The notes: generated from the sequence alone by a model not told the origin. 64,000 nt of DNA from Rhodopseudomonas palustris (GCF_007005445.1 NZ_CP041387.1:558001-622000); one strand, 5' to 3'. Counted from the first letter of the stretch, positions 9,364-18,546 are shown. Numbers and translations: made by a program.

Positions 9364-10557
9364 TTACGCCGCGCTCTTCTTCGCCCGCATCAGGTCGGAG
9401 AACCGGCGGAACAGATAGTGCGAGTCGCGCGGTCCCGGCGAGGCTTCGGGGTGATACTGCACCGAGAACACCGGCCTGTCCGACAGTGCGATGCCGCAAT
9501 TGCTGTCGTCGAACAGCGAGACGTGGGTCTGCTGCACGTTGCCCGGCAGCGTGGTCTTGTCGACCGCGAAGCCGTGGTTCATCGAGGTGATCTCGACCTT
9601 GCCGGTGGTGAGATCCTTGACCGGATGGTTGGCGCCGTGGTGGCCCTGATGCATCTTCACGGTCTTGCCGCCGAGGGCGAGGCCGAGCATCTGGTGGCCG
9701 AGGCAGATGCCGAAGGTCGGCACGCCCGAATTGATCACCTGCTGGATCACCGGCACCGCGTATTTGCCGGTCGCGGCTGGATCGCCCGGGCCGTTCGACA
9801 GGAATACGCCGTCAGGCTTCATCGCCAGGATGTCTTCGGCCGAGGTGGTGGCGGGTACCACGGTGACCTTACAGCCCTCGCCGGCGAGCAGCCGCAGGAT
9901 GTTGCGCTTGATGCCATAGTCGATCGCGACGACGTTGAACTCCGGCTCGTTCTGCCGGCCAAAGCCTTCGCCCCACGCCCACGGCGTCTCGTCCCAGGTG
10001 AAGCGCTGACCCGAGGTGACCATCGGCACCAGGTCCATGCCTTCCAGCCCCGGCCACTCGCGGGCTTCTTCCTTCAGCGCGTGCAGGTCGAACGTGCCGT
10101 TCGGCGAATGCGCGATCACCGCGTTCGGCATGCCCTTTTCGCGGATCAGCGCGGTCAGGGCGCGGGTGTCGATGCCCGACAGGCCGATGATGCCGCGCGC
10201 CTTCAGCCAGGCGTCGAGATTGCGCGACGAGCGGTAGTTCGACGGATCGGTGATGGCGCCGCGCAGGATCACGCCGCGTGCGCCCGGCGTCGCCGCCATG
10301 TTCACCGTCTCGATATCCTCGTCGTTGGTGCCGACGTTGCCGATATGCGGGAAGGTGAAGGTGATGAGCTGCCCGGCGTAGGACGGATCGGTGAGGATCT
10401 CCTCGTAGCCGGTCATCGCGGTGTTGAAGCAGACCTCGCCCACGGCGGAGCCGACGGCGCCGAGGCCGAAGCCTTCGAACACCGTGCCGTCGGCGAGCAC
10501 GAGCAGCGCGGTCGGTTTGTGGTCCGGCCAGGCGGGATTGGATGCTGAATTGGTCAT
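9364..10557 (-). CDS. carA: Carbamoyl-phosphate synthase small (glutaminase) subunit
   Basis: The 397-residue protein matches CarA. The N-terminal domain has [15 protein letters not shown] and [21 protein letters not shown]; the C-terminal class I amidotransferase domain has the nucleophile Cys in [16 protein letters not shown] and the catalytic His/Glu in [14 protein letters not shown]. It releases ammonia from glutamine and channels it to CarB for carbamoyl phosphate in pyrimidine and arginine synthesis. carB is not in the window. It is transcribed away from the hydrolase gene at 10706; the 148-base gap between them is the likely promoter region of both. Confidence 0.96.
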   Translation of the reverse strand: MTNSASNPAWPDHKPTALLVLADGTVFEGFGLGAVGSAVGEVCFNTAMTGYEEILTDPSYAGQLITFTFPHIGNVGTNDEDIETVNMAATPGARGVILRGAITDPSNYRSSRNLDAWLKARGIIGLSGIDTRALTALIREKGMPNAVIAHSPNGTFDLHALKEEAREWPGLEGMDLVPMVTSGQRFTWDETPWAWGEGFGRQNEPEFNVVAIDYGIKRNILRLLAGEGCKVTVVPATTSAEDILAMKPDGVFLSNGPGDPAATGKYAVPVIQQVINSGVPTFGICLGHQMLGLALGGKTVKMHQGHHGANHPVKDLTTGKVEITSMNHGFAVDKTTLPGNVQQTHVSLFDDSNCGIALSDRPVFSVQYHPEASPGPRDSHYLFRRFSDLMRAKKSAA

Positions 10558-10705
10558 GAGCGCACTACATAGTCGCGGGCGTTGCCGACGTCAAAGCGCG
10601 GACCCCCTCGAATTGTTCGCTTTTGGACGAGATTTGACAGGGAATTTGGCTGTCCTAGGCTCCGCGGCGGGCGCAGGGGCAGAATCGTGCGTGGGGAGAG
10701 GTTGC

Positions 10706-11410
10706 ATGGACACATCATTGCCGGTGGTGCTGGTGCCGGGTTTGGCGGGCTCGCCGCGGATCTACGCCCCGATCCTCCCCGCGTTATGGGCGTGCGGGGC
10801 GCCGGTCACGGTCGCCAACCACATCCGCGACGACAGCATGGCGGCGATCGCCCGGCGGATTCTCGCCGAGGCCCCGGCCCGTTTCGCGCTCGCCGGGCAT
10901 TCGATGGGCGGCTACATCGCGTTCGAGATCATGCGTCAGGCGCCCGACCGGGTCGCGAAGCTGGCGCTGATCAACACCCAGGCCCGCCCCGACAGTCCGG
11001 AAGCCACCGAGCGCCGCACCCGCCAGATCGGCGAGGCCGAGGCCGGCCGGCTGCATGCGGTGCTGGAGGAGCTGTATCCCGGCTTCGTCCATCCGTCGCG
11101 CCGGGACGACTCCGCGCTGCAGCGGATCGTGCAAGACATGGGCGACGACGTCGACGCCGCCGGTTTCGTCCGCCAGCAGCGCGCCATCATCGCCCGCGCC
11201 GACTCCCGTCCGACCCTGGGCACGATCCGCTGTCCGACGCTGGTGATCTCCGGCGATACCGACACCACCATTCCGAACAGCCTGTCGCAGGAGATGGCCG
11301 ACGGCATCAACGGAGCGAAACTGGTGATCATCCCCGATTGCGGGCACCTGCCGCAGATCGAACAGCCCACCGCCACCGCCGCCGCGCTGGCGGGCTGGCT
11401 GCGGAACTAG
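10706..11410 (+). CDS. Alpha/beta hydrolase
   Basis: The 234-residue protein is an alpha/beta hydrolase of the small esterase/MenH-like type: oxyanion-hole region LVPGLAGSPRIY (residues about 8-19), nucleophile elbow GHSMGGYIAF (Ser about 64), Asp in ISGDTDTTIP and the final His in DCGHLPQIEQP. It has no signal peptide. The substrate is unknown. The ATG at 10706 has a strong SD (GGGGAGAGG), so the open frame upstream to 10421, which overlaps carA, is not used. Confidence 0.82.
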   Translation: MDTSLPVVLVPGLAGSPRIYAPILPALWACGAPVTVANHIRDDSMAAIARRILAEAPARFALAGHSMGGYIAFEIMRQAPDRVAKLALINTQARPDSPEATERRTRQIGEAEAGRLHAVLEELYPGFVHPSRRDDSALQRIVQDMGDDVDAAGFVRQQRAIIARADSRPTLGTIRCPTLVISGDTDTTIPNSLSQEMADGINGAKLVIIPDCGHLPQIEQPTATAAALAGWLRN

Positions 11411-11462
11411 AGTTGTTTCAGGCGGCCGAACCGCCTACATCAGCGGCAGATTTGCCATTTTT

Positions 11463-11546
11463 CGTCATCGCGAGCCGAAGGCGAAGCAATCCAAGCTCGT
11501 TTCGAGGGCTCTGGATTGCGTCGTCGCTTCGCTCCTCGCAATGACG
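11463..11546. repeat. Dispersed palindromic repeat, family B, copy 1
   Basis: Opens CGTCATCGCGAGCCGAAGGC, with GAAGCAATCCAAG then CTCTGGATTGCGTCGTCGC, and closes CTCCTCGCAATGACG, making an imperfect hairpin. Related copies are at 14357-14387 (half) and 25198-25284. It ends 24 bases before the yqeY start. Confidence 0.75.
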
Positions 11547-11569
11547 CATCGACTACGAAGGAGCCCGAC

Positions 11570-12025
11570 ATGCTGCGCGACGACATCAACACCGCCGTCA
11601 AAGAGGCGATGAAGGCCAAGGACGAGCGCAAGCTGTCGACGCTGCGGATGGTGAATTCGACCATCAAGAACGCCGACATCGAAGCGCGCGGCCAGGGCAA
11701 GCCGCCGCTGTCGGACGGCGATCTGCTCGGTCTGCTGCAGAAGATGATCAAGCAGCGCCAGGAATCGGTCGCCCTATACGACCAGGGTGGCCGCGCCGAA
11801 CTCGCCGAGCAGGAGCGCGCCGAGATCGCCGTGATCCAGGCCTACCTGCCGCAGCAGATGTCCGAGGACGAGATGAAGGCCGCGATCGCCGCCACCATCA
11901 CCGAGACCGGCGCCGCCGGCATCAAGGACATGGGCAAGGTGATCGGTGCCCTGAAGGCGAAGTATGCCGGCCAGATGGACTTCGGCAAAGCCAGCGGCAT
12001 GGTGAAGGCGGCGCTGACGGGTTAG
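11570..12025 (+). CDS. yqeY: GatB/YqeY domain protein
   Basis: A 151-residue protein that aligns over its whole length with YqeY: MLRDDINTAVKEAMKAKDE, LSTLRMVNSTIKNADIE, QRQESVALYDQGGRAELAEQE, EIAVIQAYLPQQMSEDE and a C-terminal GKVIGALKAKYAGQMDFGKAS. The family resembles the tRNA-binding tail domain of GatB but its role is unproven. The ATG at 11570 has an AAGGAGCC SD. yqeY near carA, dnaG and rpoD is a common alphaproteobacterial arrangement. Confidence 0.88.
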   Translation: MLRDDINTAVKEAMKAKDERKLSTLRMVNSTIKNADIEARGQGKPPLSDGDLLGLLQKMIKQRQESVALYDQGGRAELAEQERAEIAVIQAYLPQQMSEDEMKAAIAATITETGAAGIKDMGKVIGALKAKYAGQMDFGKASGMVKAALTG

Positions 12026-12057
12026 GCGCGCGCTGACAATCGGGCGATCCTTTTGTC

Positions 12058-12202
12058 CGTCATTCCGGGGCGCCGCGGAGCGGCGGACCCGGAATCTGGG
12101 TGTGGTCCTGCGTGACAGCCGCCACGCACCCCGTCGCGCCTTGCTTCGCGAAAACTGCGAGCTTCCCGGGTCGCGGGCTGTCGCTTGCGCCCCGGAATGA
12201 CT
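12058..12202. repeat. Dispersed palindromic repeat, family A, copy 4
   Basis: Opens TCATTCCGGGGCGCCGC and closes GCGCCCCGGAATGACTGA with the same inner CCCGGAATC half, but the middle is longer and more diverged than in the other three copies. It lies directly beside the MFS gene remnant at 12211-12332. Confidence 0.75.
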
Positions 12203-12210
12203 GATCAAAC

Positions 12211-12332
12211 TCAATGCCCCATCGCCGGCTTGTCGCTGCGCTTGACGGTGCGGAGGGAGAGCGCCGGCGGGATATCATGGCCGCGGCGATCGGGCCGAGC
12301 GCGACGAAGACGTCGAGATAGGCCAACAAGCG
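12211..12332 (-). pseudogene. Remnant: C-terminus of an MFS (DHA2-type) transporter
   Basis: On the minus strand, LLAYLDVFVALGPIAAAMI continues after a frameshift as IPPALSLRTVKRSDKPAMGH and a stop at 12211-12213. This looks like the last transmembrane helix and cytoplasmic tail of EmrB/QacA-like drug exporters. The two parts join cleanly if two bases (AT in ATAT) are removed. I find nothing of the remaining roughly 450 residues upstream. In 12333-12627 I see only a candidate promoter. Confidence 0.5.
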
Positions 12333-12549
12333 ATCTCGGCGTAGCACTTCCACGGCCGTTCACGACGGTGTGAAGCGGGCGGCTGCCAGCCGCCGAACAA
12401 CGGCGATGTGTTGGTGAGGTTGCGGAAACGCGTCCAAACGACCCGCTGAACGGCCAGTTTTGCGCCTATTGCAGCGCGAATTAGTTGTGCGCTGCGGCGG
12501 GAACTAATCGATATGCATGACTATTGGCGATCGACTGCTACCAAGTTGA

Positions 12550-12587
12550 TTGACGGTCGGTGCGCTTCGCGCCTTAATACGTATAAC
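12550..12587 (+). promoter_or_regulatory. Candidate promoter of the DUF2189 gene
   Basis: A TTGACG hexamer at 12550-12555 is followed 18-19 bases later by overlapping TTAATA / TAATAC, and by TATAAC at 12582. The stretch is AT-richer than its surroundings and lies 41 bases before the start codon. The spacing is slightly long for sigma-70. Confidence 0.35.
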
Positions 12588-12627
12588 TAACAATGAACGA
12601 TGCCCCACGAACCAGGGAGGAGCGACC

Positions 12628-13476
12628 ATGTCGATCTCCGGTAAGGTTGATCCCGTGGTGCGGCCGATTGCGATCGGCGACATCGCGGAAGCGTTGGGTC
12701 AGGGTCTGCGCGATTTCCAAGCCGCGCCTCTGTACGGGCTCGCGTTCGGTGCGTTCTATGCGGCGGGCGGATTGTTGATCCTCGCCTGTCTCACCGCCTT
12801 CCACATGGTGTATCTGGCCTATCCGCTCGCCGCCGGATTCGCGTTGATCGGGCCGTTCGTCGCGCTCGGCTTGTACGAGGTCAGCCGGCAGCGCGAGGCC
12901 GGGAAACGGCCGTCTTTGTTGCAGATCGCCGGCCTGATGCGCAGCCGCAGCGAGCTCGGCTGGATGGCGTTCGTCACGCTGTTCCTGTTCGTGATCTGGA
13001 TGTACCAGGTTCGGCTGCTGATCGCGCTGTTCCTCGGCGTCGGCGCTTCGTTCGGCAGTCTGCAGGAGTTCATCTCGGCCGTGCTCACCACCAACGAGGG
13101 GCTGGTGTTCCTGGCCGTCGGTAATTGCGTCGGCGCCTGTCTGGCGTTGGTGCTGTTTTCGTTGACGGTGGTGTCGTTCCCGTTGCTTCTCGATCGCGAC
13201 GTCGATTTCGTCACCGCGATGGTCACCAGCGTCCGTGCAGTTGTGACGAGCCCGCTACCGATGATCGGCTGGGCCGCCACCATCGTGGTGCTGCTGGCGA
13301 TTTCTGCACTGCCTTACTTCCTCGGCCTGATCGTCACCTTGCCGGTGCTCGGCCATGCCACATGGCACCTGTATCGCAAGATCGTCGCTCCGGTCGCGGC
13401 CGAACTGCCTGCGAGCGAGTCCGAGGCGAGCACCAACGTCGTGGCGATGCCGAAGCGAGCTGCCGCGGGCGGCTGA
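12628..13476 (+). CDS. DUF2189 integral membrane protein
   Basis: The 282-residue protein has about six hydrophobic segments (for example YGLAFGAFYAAGGLLILACL, LAAGFALIGPFVALGLYEV, MAFVTLFLFVIWMY, a pair around residues 155-200, and MIGWAATIVVLLAISALPYF). The N-terminal IAIGDIAEALGQGLRDFQAAP and central GLYEVSRQREAGKRPS are typical of DUF2189 proteins, a family of unknown function. The ATG at 12628 has a GGGAGG SD. No partner genes are close. Confidence 0.82.
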   Translation: MSISGKVDPVVRPIAIGDIAEALGQGLRDFQAAPLYGLAFGAFYAAGGLLILACLTAFHMVYLAYPLAAGFALIGPFVALGLYEVSRQREAGKRPSLLQIAGLMRSRSELGWMAFVTLFLFVIWMYQVRLLIALFLGVGASFGSLQEFISAVLTTNEGLVFLAVGNCVGACLALVLFSLTVVSFPLLLDRDVDFVTAMVTSVRAVVTSPLPMIGWAATIVVLLAISALPYFLGLIVTLPVLGHATWHLYRKIVAPVAAELPASESEASTNVVAMPKRAAAGG

Positions 13477-13665
13477 CGCAGGTCTGCAACGTCGATCACC
13501 GGAGGCGCTCGCAGGCGCGCCGCCGGACAGATGCCGGCGCGGCCGGCGCACGCATCGCATTCCGCATCCGATGTTTCCGCTGTCCTGAGATGAATTGCGC
13601 GGGGTCGCCGCGACAGGACCGGCCTGATATCGTGGCGGCGGAATCGTTGCGTGAATGGGAATGCC

Positions 13666-14283
13666 ATGTCTCTCGAAATGTACCTGACCTTCGTCACCGC
13701 CTGCATCGTGCTGGCTCTGCTGCCCGGACCTGTGGTGACGCTGGTGATCGCCAATGGACTGCGTCACGGCACGCGCGCTGCATTGCTCAACATCGCCGGC
13801 GCACAGCTCGGGCTCGGTCTGGTGATCGCGCTGGTCGCCGCGGGTCTGACCACGCTGATGGCGACGATGGGCTATTGGTTCGATTGGGTACGGTTTCTCG
13901 GCGCCGCCTATCTGGTCTGGCTCGGCATCGGCCTGATCCGGAAGCCGGTCGAAGGTCTGTCGACCGATCAGCCGCCGCCTCCGCCGCGCGGCGGTTTCTT
14001 CCTGCAGGGCTTCTTCGTGCTGCTGGCGAACCCGAAGGTGCTGGTGTTCTTCGGCGCGTTCATTCCGCAATTCGTCGACATGCAGCGCGAGACGGTGCCG
14101 CAGGTGGCGCTGCTCGGCGTCACCTTCATGGTGATCGCGGCGATGACCGATGCGATCTACGCGCTGCTCGCCGGCCGCGCCCGCACGATGTTCTCGGCGC
14201 AGCGCACGCGGCTGCTGTCGCGGATTTCCGGCGGCTTCATGATCGGCGGCGGCGTCTGGCTCGCGCTCAGCCGGGCGAAGTGA
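13666..14283 (+). CDS. LysE/RhtB-family amino acid exporter
   Basis: The 205-residue inner-membrane protein matches the LysE/RhtB exporters: LLPGPVVTLVIANGLRHGTRAA (residues about 18-39 in the first helix pair), LGAAYLVWLGIGLIR, and FFLQGFFVLLANPKVLVFFGAFIPQFVD. Six transmembrane segments are visible. Members export amino acids or derivatives such as homoserine and threonine; the substrate cannot be read here. I chose the ATG at 13666; an in-frame GTG lies five codons earlier. Confidence 0.87.
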   Translation: MSLEMYLTFVTACIVLALLPGPVVTLVIANGLRHGTRAALLNIAGAQLGLGLVIALVAAGLTTLMATMGYWFDWVRFLGAAYLVWLGIGLIRKPVEGLSTDQPPPPPRGGFFLQGFFVLLANPKVLVFFGAFIPQFVDMQRETVPQVALLGVTFMVIAAMTDAIYALLAGRARTMFSAQRTRLLSRISGGFMIGGGVWLALSRAK

Positions 14284-14356
14284 GGCGCGGACTTTCCCTC
14301 GTTCCGGGGACGTTCGGCCGACGAAGCGGTCCAACGACCGAGTGCTCAGCTCGTCG

Positions 14357-14387
14357 GGATTGCTTCGCCCTCGGTTCGCAATGACGC
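14357..14387. repeat. Half copy of palindromic repeat family B
   Basis: GGGATTGCTTCGCCC followed by GGTTCGCAATGAC matches one arm of the family B element at 11463-11546. The other arm is missing or unrecognisable. It lies between convergent genes. Confidence 0.5.
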
Positions 14388-14409
14388 AGCGAGGTTTGCG
14401 GTCGTGTTG

Positions 14410-15207
14410 CTATCGCAGCGCCTGCTGTTGCCGTATCGTATCGCCGATCGTGCTCAGCACGCGTGTAAGCCGCTCTGCCCATTCGACCTGGCCGGCCTCG
14501 TCGGTGATCTGATCCTGGCGGATTTCGATGCCCGAGGTGATCAAGCCGCGTGCGGTGCCGTGCACCGGGATAGTGTAGTCGGTGCCGTCGGCGACCGCGT
14601 AGGGCTGGTTGTCGCCGACCACCAGCTCCGGCTCGCGCCGCAGCTCGGCGAGCAGCAGGGGCGGCAACACGGTGCAGTCCTGATACAGCGTGCCGATGTG
14701 CCAGGGCCGCGCCATGCCGTGATACACGGGTGTGAAAGAATGCAGCGCCAGCAGCACGGTCGGCTGGCCGGACAATTGCCGGTCCTCGATCGCCGCCTCG
14801 ATCCGCTGGTGATACGGATCGAAGATCAGCCGCCGCCGCTCCGCCGCCTGCTCCCGGGTGAGTCCGTCATTGCCGGGAATCGTGGTCGCTTCGCTGACCA
14901 GGGGAATGGAGCTCTCCGCGCTCGGGGGGCGGTTGCAGTCGATCACCAGCCGCGAATAGCGCTGCGCAATCAGATGCGCGCCGAGCGCATCGGACACCCG
15001 CTCGGCGACGCCGGCGATGCCGACGTCCCAGGCGATGTGCCGCGTCAGTTCGGCTTCCGGCAGTCCCAGGTCGCCCAGCTGCGCCGGAATCCGGCGGCCG
15101 TAGTGGTCGCACACCAGCAGGAACGGCGACTGTCCGTTCGGATTGCGCTCGATCACCGGAGGCGCTCCGGAATCGAGGCTGAGGAAAATATCGCGCACGC
15201 CGTCCAT
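14410..15207 (-). CDS. N-formylglutamate amidohydrolase-like protein
   Basis: A 265-residue protein of the N-formylglutamate amidohydrolase fold (HutG-like). Visible features are LVCDHYGRRIPAQLG (residues about 31-45, first metal/active-site region), HIAWDVGIAGVA, YSRLVIDCNRPPSAESSIPL, and ALHSFTPVYHGMARPWHIG (metal-binding His). Family members hydrolyse N-formyl or N-acyl amino acids and are zinc enzymes; no hut genes are nearby, so the substrate may differ. I took the ATG at 15207; the frame runs on to 15315 with an arginine-rich sequence that looks non-coding. Confidence 0.78.
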   Translation of the reverse strand: MDGVRDIFLSLDSGAPPVIERNPNGQSPFLLVCDHYGRRIPAQLGDLGLPEAELTRHIAWDVGIAGVAERVSDALGAHLIAQRYSRLVIDCNRPPSAESSIPLVSEATTIPGNDGLTREQAAERRRLIFDPYHQRIEAAIEDRQLSGQPTVLLALHSFTPVYHGMARPWHIGTLYQDCTVLPPLLLAELRREPELVVGDNQPYAVADGTDYTIPVHGTARGLITSGIEIRQDQITDEAGQVEWAERLTRVLSTIGDTIRQQQALR

Positions 15208-15370
15208 CACCGAGACCTGCCTATCGACCGTTGTCGTCCGTGCCCCACCGAATCGGTAGCGGATTCGCCGGCGCTGCGTCGAGACGATTGAACTTCGCCG
15301 GCACGAACCGTGCATGACAGCCTGCCGATCTTTGCGCTAGCTTCGACCCGGTTTGCTGAAGTTGCGGTGA

Positions 15371-15778
15371 ATGATGTCCGATCGTCTGTTCGTTTATGGC
15401 ACGCTGATGCGCGGCTACGACCATCCGATGGCAAGGCTGTTGTCGTCGAATGCTGATTTTCTCGGGGCTGCCTCGATCCCGGGCCGGCTGTATCTGGTGC
15501 GGCACTATCCGGGTCTGGTGCCGTCGGAGGATCCTGCGGATCTGGTCCACGGCGAACTGTTCCGGCTGCATCGGCCGGACGAGGTGCTGGCGCAGCTCGA
15601 CGATTACGAAGGCTGCGGGCCGCGCGACAAGCGCGCGGAATACCGGCGCGAGATTGCCCGCGTGACACTGGAAGGCGGCACCGAACTCGACGCGTTCGTG
15701 TATTATTTCAATTGGGACGTGGCGCGGCTGCCGCGCATCGGAACGGGGCGCTACCAGCCGGAGGCGTTTTCCGGCTGA
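15371..15778 (+). CDS. Gamma-glutamylcyclotransferase-like (GGCT/AIG2) protein
   Basis: The 135-residue protein starts MMSDRLFVYGTLMRGYDHP; the YGTLMRG motif binds the gamma-glutamyl group in this family. LYLVRHYPGLVPSEDP, VHGELFRLHRPDEVLAQLDDYEG (catalytic Glu in DDYEG) and AFVYYFNW complete the fold. Two adjacent ATG codons (15371, 15374) are equally possible. The reaction, release of 5-oxoproline from gamma-glutamyl compounds, is inferred from the family. Confidence 0.82.
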   Translation: MMSDRLFVYGTLMRGYDHPMARLLSSNADFLGAASIPGRLYLVRHYPGLVPSEDPADLVHGELFRLHRPDEVLAQLDDYEGCGPRDKRAEYRREIARVTLEGGTELDAFVYYFNWDVARLPRIGTGRYQPEAFSG

Positions 15779-15799
15779 TCGCGTAGCGCGGCTTTGGTC

Positions 15800-16042
15800 C
15801 TAGCCGGTCAGATGCAGTTCGATCCGCGCATTGGCGGCGAGCGGCAGCAGCGTCAGCCAGTCCGGATCGCCCGGCTCGGTGAGGCAGAAGCTGGGGAAGT
15901 CGTAGGCTTCAACGGACGCGGTGGCGATGTCGAGGACATGGCCGCAGTCGTCGCATTTCCAGGAATGGATCTCGTACACACCGTCGACGGCTTCCACGCC
16001 GAGCGACGTCATCTGCGCATTGCAATGGGCACAATTAGCCAT
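15800..16042 (-). CDS. Small zinc-ribbon-like hypothetical protein
   Basis: The 80-residue protein has two Cys pairs (CAHC at residues 4-7 and CDDC at about 30-33) spaced as in a zinc ribbon, then an acidic C-terminal part with VEAYDFPSFCLTEPGDPDW. The ATG at 16042 has a strong SD (AAGGAGCC). I do not recognise a family name. It is convergent with the GGCT gene. Confidence 0.65.
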   Translation of the reverse strand: MANCAHCNAQMTSLGVEAVDGVYEIHSWKCDDCGHVLDIATASVEAYDFPSFCLTEPGDPDWLTLLPLAANARIELHLTG

Positions 16043-16509
16043 GGTCTGGCTCCTTATCGTTCGAACGCGGCATTCCTGAAAGGTCGGGAACGACGCGGGT
16101 GAGCCCTCTAAGCCTTGGCTGATCGTTCTCCCCCGACTCCCCTGCGTGATGCAGGGTGCGGCAGTTCAATCCCGCTTGCGCGGTGCAGCAATGAGCTGGA
16201 TCAAACCCGCTCCGCTTGCGAATTGTCGCGGGTTTACAAGGGTATTGCTCATGCCGCAATGCGAAATATTGCGAGGTGATGACACGCGTGTGCAACCGCG
16301 TTGGTACACGCAAATACAACTACCGGTTCAGCAGGACGTCGTCTTGCACGCGGCCTTCCGCCTGAACGGACCTTTTTTAACGGCCCGGACCGGTGGATAG
16401 CTTGGACAAGTCAGGCCCCTCTATCCCACGCTGAGCTGCAGCCTATATCGATGGTCGGTTGGCGCCGTAGCTGCGCGCCGTTCCTGAAGCCCTTCAACCT
16501 CGCGAGCCC
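16043..16509. other. Intergenic region upstream of dnaG, no gene seen
   Basis: The 467 bases lack an ORF with plausible protein composition. The segment around 16225-16275 is AT-richer and probably holds promoter elements for dnaG or for the divergent small gene, but I could not fix clear -35/-10 hexamers. No repeat of families A-C is present. Confidence 0.4.
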
Positions 16510-18516
16510 ATGCGCTTCTCGCCGCAGTTCCTCGACGATCTGAAAGCCCGGCTGTCGGTGTCGGAGGTGGTCGGCCGTCGCGTCAAGCTGAAGAAGGCCG
16601 GGCGGGAGTGGAAGGGGCTGTCGCCGTTCCAGCAGGAGAAGACGCCGTCATTCTTCGTCAATGACGAGAAACAGGCGTGGTTCGACTTCTCCTCGGGCAA
16701 GAATGGCTCGATCTTCGATTTCGTGATGCTGACCGAGGGCGTCGACTTCCCCGAAGCGGTCGAGCGGCTGGCGGCGATGGCCGGCGTTGCGCTGCCGGTG
16801 CAGACGCAGGAATCCGCGCGCCAGGAGCTGCGCCGCAAATCGCTGTACGACGTGATGGAGCTGGCGGCTAATTACTTCGCCGACAATCTCGCCTCGCGCG
16901 CCGGCGCCCGCGCCCGCGGCTATCTGGCCGACCGCGCGATTCTGCCGGGCACACAGGTCAAGTTCCGGCTCGGATATGCGTCGAACGAGCGCTTTGCGCT
17001 GAAGGAGCATCTCGGCAAGCACGGCGTGCCGGTGGCCGACATGATCGAAGCGGGACTGTTGTCGGCGGGCCCTGATATTCCGGTGCCGTTCGACAGGTTC
17101 CGCGACCGGGTGATGTTTCCGATTCTGGATCTGCGCGGCCGGGTGATCGCGTTCGGCGGCCGCGCGCTGGAGAAGGATGTCGCAGCGAAGTATCTGAACT
17201 CGCCCGAGACGCCGCTGTTTCACAAGGGCGACAACCTCTACAACCACGCGCCCGCGCGCAAAGCCGCGCATGAAGGCGGTTCGGTGATCGTGGTCGAAGG
17301 CTATGTCGACGTCATCGCGCTGGTCACGGTTGGTTTCCCCGCAACCGTCGCGCCGCTCGGCACCGCGCTGACCGAGGCGCAGCTTCAGCACCTCTGGAAA
17401 ATGGCCGACGAGCCGATCCTGTGCTTCGACGGCGACCGCGCCGGCCAGAAGGCGGCGTATCGCGCCGCCGATCTGGCGCTGCCGCATCTGAAGCCCGGCA
17501 AGAGCCTGCGCTTTGCGCTGCTCCCCGAAGGACAGGATCCCGACGATCTCGCCCGCGCCGGCGGCCGGCTCGCGGTCGACGAAGTGATCAGCGCGGCACG
17601 GCCGCTCGCCGACATGCTGTGGGCGCGCGAGGCCGAAGGCGGGATGTTCGCCACCCCGGAGCGGCGCGCCGCGCTGGAGGCGCGGATCAACGAGCTGTCG
17701 AACGGCATCCGCGACGAGATCGTGCGCCGGCACTATCGCCAGGATCTCACCGACCGTCTGCGCGCGGCGTTCGCGCCCGCGGGCGGCTATGGCGGATTCG
17801 GTGGCGGCTTCCGCGGTGGCGGCGGCGGTGATTCGGGGCGGCGGTTCGCCCCGCGCGGCGGTTTTCCACAGGGGGGCGGCCGATTTGCCCCGCGCGGGCG
17901 TCCGGGACAACCGGCGCCAACGCTCGGCCGGGGCCCCTACCAGATTGCCAGCCCGGACCTGATTTCGAGCCCGATCATGCGCGGCCAGCGCTCGGCGATG
18001 TCGCGCCGCGAGGCCTTGATCCTGATCTCGCTGCTCAATCATCCCTGGTTGCTCGACGACCATCTGGAGGAAATCGCCGCGCTGGAATTCGCCCATCCGG
18101 AGGCGCACCGGCTGCGGGCGGCGATCATCGCCGCCTTCGCCCAGCATCACCACCGCGGCGACGATCCGGCCGGTCAGGCCGAAAAGCTCCGCGCAGATTT
18201 GGTTAAGGCAGGCTTATCCGAGCAATTGCAAAGGGTTGAGCGGGCGATCACGACCTCGGCGGTGTGGGCGGTCGGTCCTGCGGCGGCGCGCGAGGACGTC
18301 CTTTCGACGTGGCAGCAACTCGTTGCCTTGCATCGACAATCCCACTCCTTACTTAGGGAATTGAAGGATGCCGAGCTGGCCTTGGGTGACGACGGCAGCG
18401 AGGCGAACATGCAGTGGCTGAACGACGTCAAGGCGCGCCTGGCGCAGGTCGAGGGCACCGAGGCGCTGATCGAGGGATTCGGCGAATCCTCCGGCCGGTT
18501 CCAGCGCAGCGTGTGA
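16510..18516 (+). CDS. dnaG: DNA primase DnaG, zinc-ligand-less variant
   Basis: The 668-residue primase has the N-terminal domain, a catalytic Toprim domain with VEGYVDVIAL (Glu about 264) and CFDGDRAGQ (about 306-312), and a C-terminal DnaB-binding domain (about 490-668). The zinc motif of standard primases (CPFHxEKTPSF ... CFGCG) reads LSPFQQEKTPSF ... FDFSSGKNG here, so all four zinc ligands are replaced. I believe many alphaproteobacterial primases share this. Between the Toprim part and the C-terminal domain is a Gly/Arg/Phe-rich linker (residues about 420-475) with repeated RFAPRG. It synthesises RNA primers at the fork. rpoD follows, as in the classical macromolecular synthesis order. 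Confidence 0.95.
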   Translation: MRFSPQFLDDLKARLSVSEVVGRRVKLKKAGREWKGLSPFQQEKTPSFFVNDEKQAWFDFSSGKNGSIFDFVMLTEGVDFPEAVERLAAMAGVALPVQTQESARQELRRKSLYDVMELAANYFADNLASRAGARARGYLADRAILPGTQVKFRLGYASNERFALKEHLGKHGVPVADMIEAGLLSAGPDIPVPFDRFRDRVMFPILDLRGRVIAFGGRALEKDVAAKYLNSPETPLFHKGDNLYNHAPARKAAHEGGSVIVVEGYVDVIALVTVGFPATVAPLGTALTEAQLQHLWKMADEPILCFDGDRAGQKAAYRAADLALPHLKPGKSLRFALLPEGQDPDDLARAGGRLAVDEVISAARPLADMLWAREAEGGMFATPERRAALEARINELSNGIRDEIVRRHYRQDLTDRLRAAFAPAGGYGGFGGGFRGGGGGDSGRRFAPRGGFPQGGGRFAPRGRPGQPAPTLGRGPYQIASPDLISSPIMRGQRSAMSRREALILISLLNHPWLLDDHLEEIAALEFAHPEAHRLRAAIIAAFAQHHHRGDDPAGQAEKLRADLVKAGLSEQLQRVERAITTSAVWAVGPAAAREDVLSTWQQLVALHRQSHSLLRELKDAELALGDDGSEANMQWLNDVKARLAQVEGTEALIEGFGESSGRFQRSV

Positions 18517-18546
18517 GACGGTCGCGCGAGGCCCGGGACGGTGGAA

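Noticed and set aside
16035..16319. 94-residue minus-strand ORF upstream of the zinc-ribbon gene
   Set aside because: Composition is not protein-like and the downstream gene has its own strong SD and start.
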